Assembly: GCA_017548045.1 (NCBI GenBank)
Contig: JAFYNR010000012.1
Location: 1 to 64,000, forward strand
Source of the DNA: Clostridia bacterium
GTDB taxonomy: Bacteria; Bacillota; Clostridia; Oscillospirales; Acutalibacteraceae
Direction of reading: 5' to 3'
DNA length: 64,000 bases
A program made the translations under genes and the position numbers. Positions within the stretch are counted from its first letter, which is position 1; each line of letters opens with the position of its first letter. The notes beneath the pieces were generated by a model that was not told the DNA's origin, ran no database searches, and was given only the letters and a program-made list of their open reading frames with translations. This document shows, piece after piece, positions 62,912 through 64,000 of this stretch.

Positions 62912-63772
62912 TTAGATTTTATAGACGGAATTTTCGCCGTCGTTTCTTGCTTCGCCGCCCTCAAGCTGTCTTATGACGGGCAGGCTTTTCTGTGCGTTTT
63001 CTCTGAATGCATTGTGCATTTCACGCAAAGATTTAAGCGGAAGGGCTTTGCAGATTTCTTCAATTGCCTCACCCTTCATTTCGGGAATAACCGTTGCGGC
63101 ACAGCGGATAATACCGTCTTCAAGCTCCTGTCTTATTTCCTTTGCAATTTCCGCAAGGTCATCACTTTCCCGTGAGGGGTCGAAGCTTTTGACAATACCT
63201 GCATTCTTCTGGGCAGGCACCGCAACAAATGACCATTCGTAGGCATCCGCAGGGTCGCACAGATGGTAACAGCAGATTTTACCGCCGTAAACCTTACCCT
63301 TTCTGTGCTCGCAGCCCTGAGTTTTGATATCCTTGCCGCAGATTGAGCATCTGATTTCCTTCACACTGCAGCCCACGCTGGTTTCCTTTTTGATACCTGC
63401 ATCGATTTCCGCAATAAGATCTTTGTTCTTTTCGGTTCTCACCGTATAAGCCTTTGCAAGAATATACGTATACACCTCGCCGTCAGCAGTCTTACGGGTT
63501 TCATCCGTCACAACCTCAGCGGCATAAATTCTTGCGGTCTGATCCTTGCTTTTCATATTGTGGTCAAAGATACCCGTTTTGCCCACGAAAAGCTCAGCCA
63601 GCTTATGAAGGGATTCAACGGTGAATTTTTCGTTATCCCTGTCAATTTCGTTGTCGCAGAGAATAAGCGAAAACGTATAAAGCTCATCCCTGCTCAGTTT
63701 CTTTCTTGCAAACCGTCCGATAAGCTCAAGCTCCTCGTCGGTCAGAACGTTATTTTCCTTTTCCGTGTTCAT
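62912..63772 (-). CDS. Phage prohead protease-like protein with inserted zinc motif
   Basis: 286 residues. LYTFSLILCDNEIDRDNEKF and TGIFDHNMKSKDQTARIYAA at the start resemble the U35-type fold, and DAYEWSFVAVPAQKNAGIVK is its common end. Between them CSICGKDIKTQGCEHRKGKV continues to CCYHL, a Cys/His cluster probably binding zinc. A helical C-terminus (about 195-286) may serve as scaffold. Catalytic residues are not certain. It overlaps the portal gene end by ATGA. Confidence 0.68.
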   Translation of the reverse strand: MNTEKENNVLTDEELELIGRFARKKLSRDELYTFSLILCDNEIDRDNEKFTVESLHKLAELFVGKTGIFDHNMKSKDQTARIYAAEVVTDETRKTADGEVYTYILAKAYTVRTEKNKDLIAEIDAGIKKETSVGCSVKEIRCSICGKDIKTQGCEHRKGKVYGGKICCYHLCDPADAYEWSFVAVPAQKNAGIVKSFDPSRESDDLAEIAKEIRQELEDGIIRCAATVIPEMKGEAIEEICKALPLKSLREMHNAFRENAQKSLPVIRQLEGGEARNDGENSVYKI

Positions 63773-64000
63773 TCACCTCTCCTTATTTTTTCCGCCTGCG
63801 CTCTGTAAAGCTCGGCTCTGCTCAGCTCAACCTCATCCTGCAGGGTGATATCATCCCACACAACTCTTGCCGTGCAGGAATAGCCTCTGCTTCTGAGGTA
63901 AGCGGTGCAGATTTTTCTGATTACCGGCGTAAGAATACGTCTGTATGCCTCAAGCTCGCTTGTAAGCACGTCTGCCTGCTGTGCGCTCATACGCTCCGTG
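63769..64000 (-). CDS. C-terminal end of a phage portal protein (partial)
   Basis: 77 codons are visible, and the frame runs off the right edge (TERMSAQQADVLTSELEAYR and on to IRKICTAYLRSRGY). The SxQQA...RK pattern fits C-termini of SPP1/HK97-type portals, and the position before protease, decoration and capsid genes is where the portal lies. The internal ATG at 63990 is not taken as a start because the reading frame continues upstream. Confidence 0.65.
   Translation of the reverse strand, partial: TERMSAQQADVLTSELEAYRRILTPVIRKICTAYLRSRGYSCTARVVWDDITLQDEVELSRAELYRAQAEKIRRGE

Larger units (their letters stand above)
59985..64000 (-). mobile_element. Phage head-gene module (prophage or phage-derived remnant), right side off window
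   Basis: Seven tightly packed leftward genes in head-module order: portal end, protease-like, decoration-like, capsid, connector-like, small protein, terminal chimera. No tail tube, tape measure, lysis or integrase gene is found before the chromosomal deacetylase. Base composition by eye resembles the chromosome. The rest must lie beyond 64000. Confidence 0.75.

Overview
The window looks like a chromosome segment from a low-to-mid GC anaerobic Firmicute of the class Clostridia, most likely a gut or rumen Oscillospirales/Ruminococcaceae-type bacterium. The signs are strong AGGAGG ribosome binding sites, TTGACA-N17-TATAAT promoters, a glgB-glgC-glgD-glgA glycogen operon with the Firmicute GlgC/GlgD pair, threonine-rich stalks on surface proteins, BspA-like leucine-rich-repeat (LRR) proteins, and a dense carbohydrate-degradation repertoire. 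Genus-level placement is inference. I saw no rRNA, tRNA or CRISPR array.

Regions: (1) 1-6.8 kb holds hemicellulose genes: a GH51 arabinofuranosidase cut by the window edge, a secreted PHP-domain protein, a large secreted GH51 and a GH130 phosphorylase-like enzyme. (2) 7.0-7.9 kb is rplM-rpsI. (3) 7.9-24.4 kb is a probable genomic island. A 55-bp exact direct repeat of the rpsI 3' end, extending into the following terminator, lies at 7876-7930 and again at 24314-24368. Between the copies are two paralogous modules in mirror-image order (LRR<-sigma ... XRE ... sigma->LRR). In each, an ECF-type sigma factor is fused to a membrane segment, a Thr-rich stalk and a small C-terminal domain, and is followed 17-18 bp later by a secreted LRR protein with a near-identical hydrophobic C-terminal tail. 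Three copies of an ECF-type promoter (TGAACC-N16-CGTCTA) precede the second sigma operon, a lipoprotein gene and a DUF6273/LRR operon. This suggests a self-contained, autoregulated surface-sensing regulon, and it is the best candidate here for an undescribed system. The right part of the island carries a DUF6809-like gene, a nitroreductase and a DUF4143-type ATPase.

(4) 24.4-31.4 kb: a secreted propeller-like protein, a leftward GH36-GH16-GxGYxYP operon, a phosphoribosyltransferase, and a ribbon-helix-helix regulator divergent from a Thr-stalked zinc-motif protein. (5) 31.5-34.3 kb: uxuA-eda-kdgK, which convert mannonate through KDG and KDPG to pyruvate and glyceraldehyde-3-phosphate. (6) 34.3-46.3 kb: a PHP phosphoesterase, a KtrB/KtrA-type potassium system, a P-loop kinase, secreted Fn3-like and Thr-rich propeller proteins, a C_GCAxxG_C_C protein, a sugar isomerase plus Gfo/Idh/MocA oxidoreductase pair, a GH35 beta-galactosidase and a histidine-phosphatase homologue lacking its catalytic His. 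(7) 46.4-54.0 kb: an XRE regulator and the leftward glycogen operon, with a secreted CAP protein inserted in it. (8) 54.1-59.9 kb: a pseudokinase with PASTA domains, a FliB-like Cys-cluster protein, a GH92 mannosidase and a ChbG/YdjC deacetylase. (9) 60.0-64.0 kb: the distal end of a leftward phage head module (portal C-terminus, protease-like, decoration-like, HK97-type capsid, connectors and a terminal protein joining a tail-completion-like and a fibre-like part), ending directly against chromosomal genes with no tail genes.

Together the genes fit an anaerobe that lives on plant or host glycans, feeds released uronates into an Entner-Doudoroff-type route and stores carbon as glycogen. Its cell surface is decorated with stalked, repeat-rich proteins, some under a dedicated membrane-tethered sigma-factor circuit.
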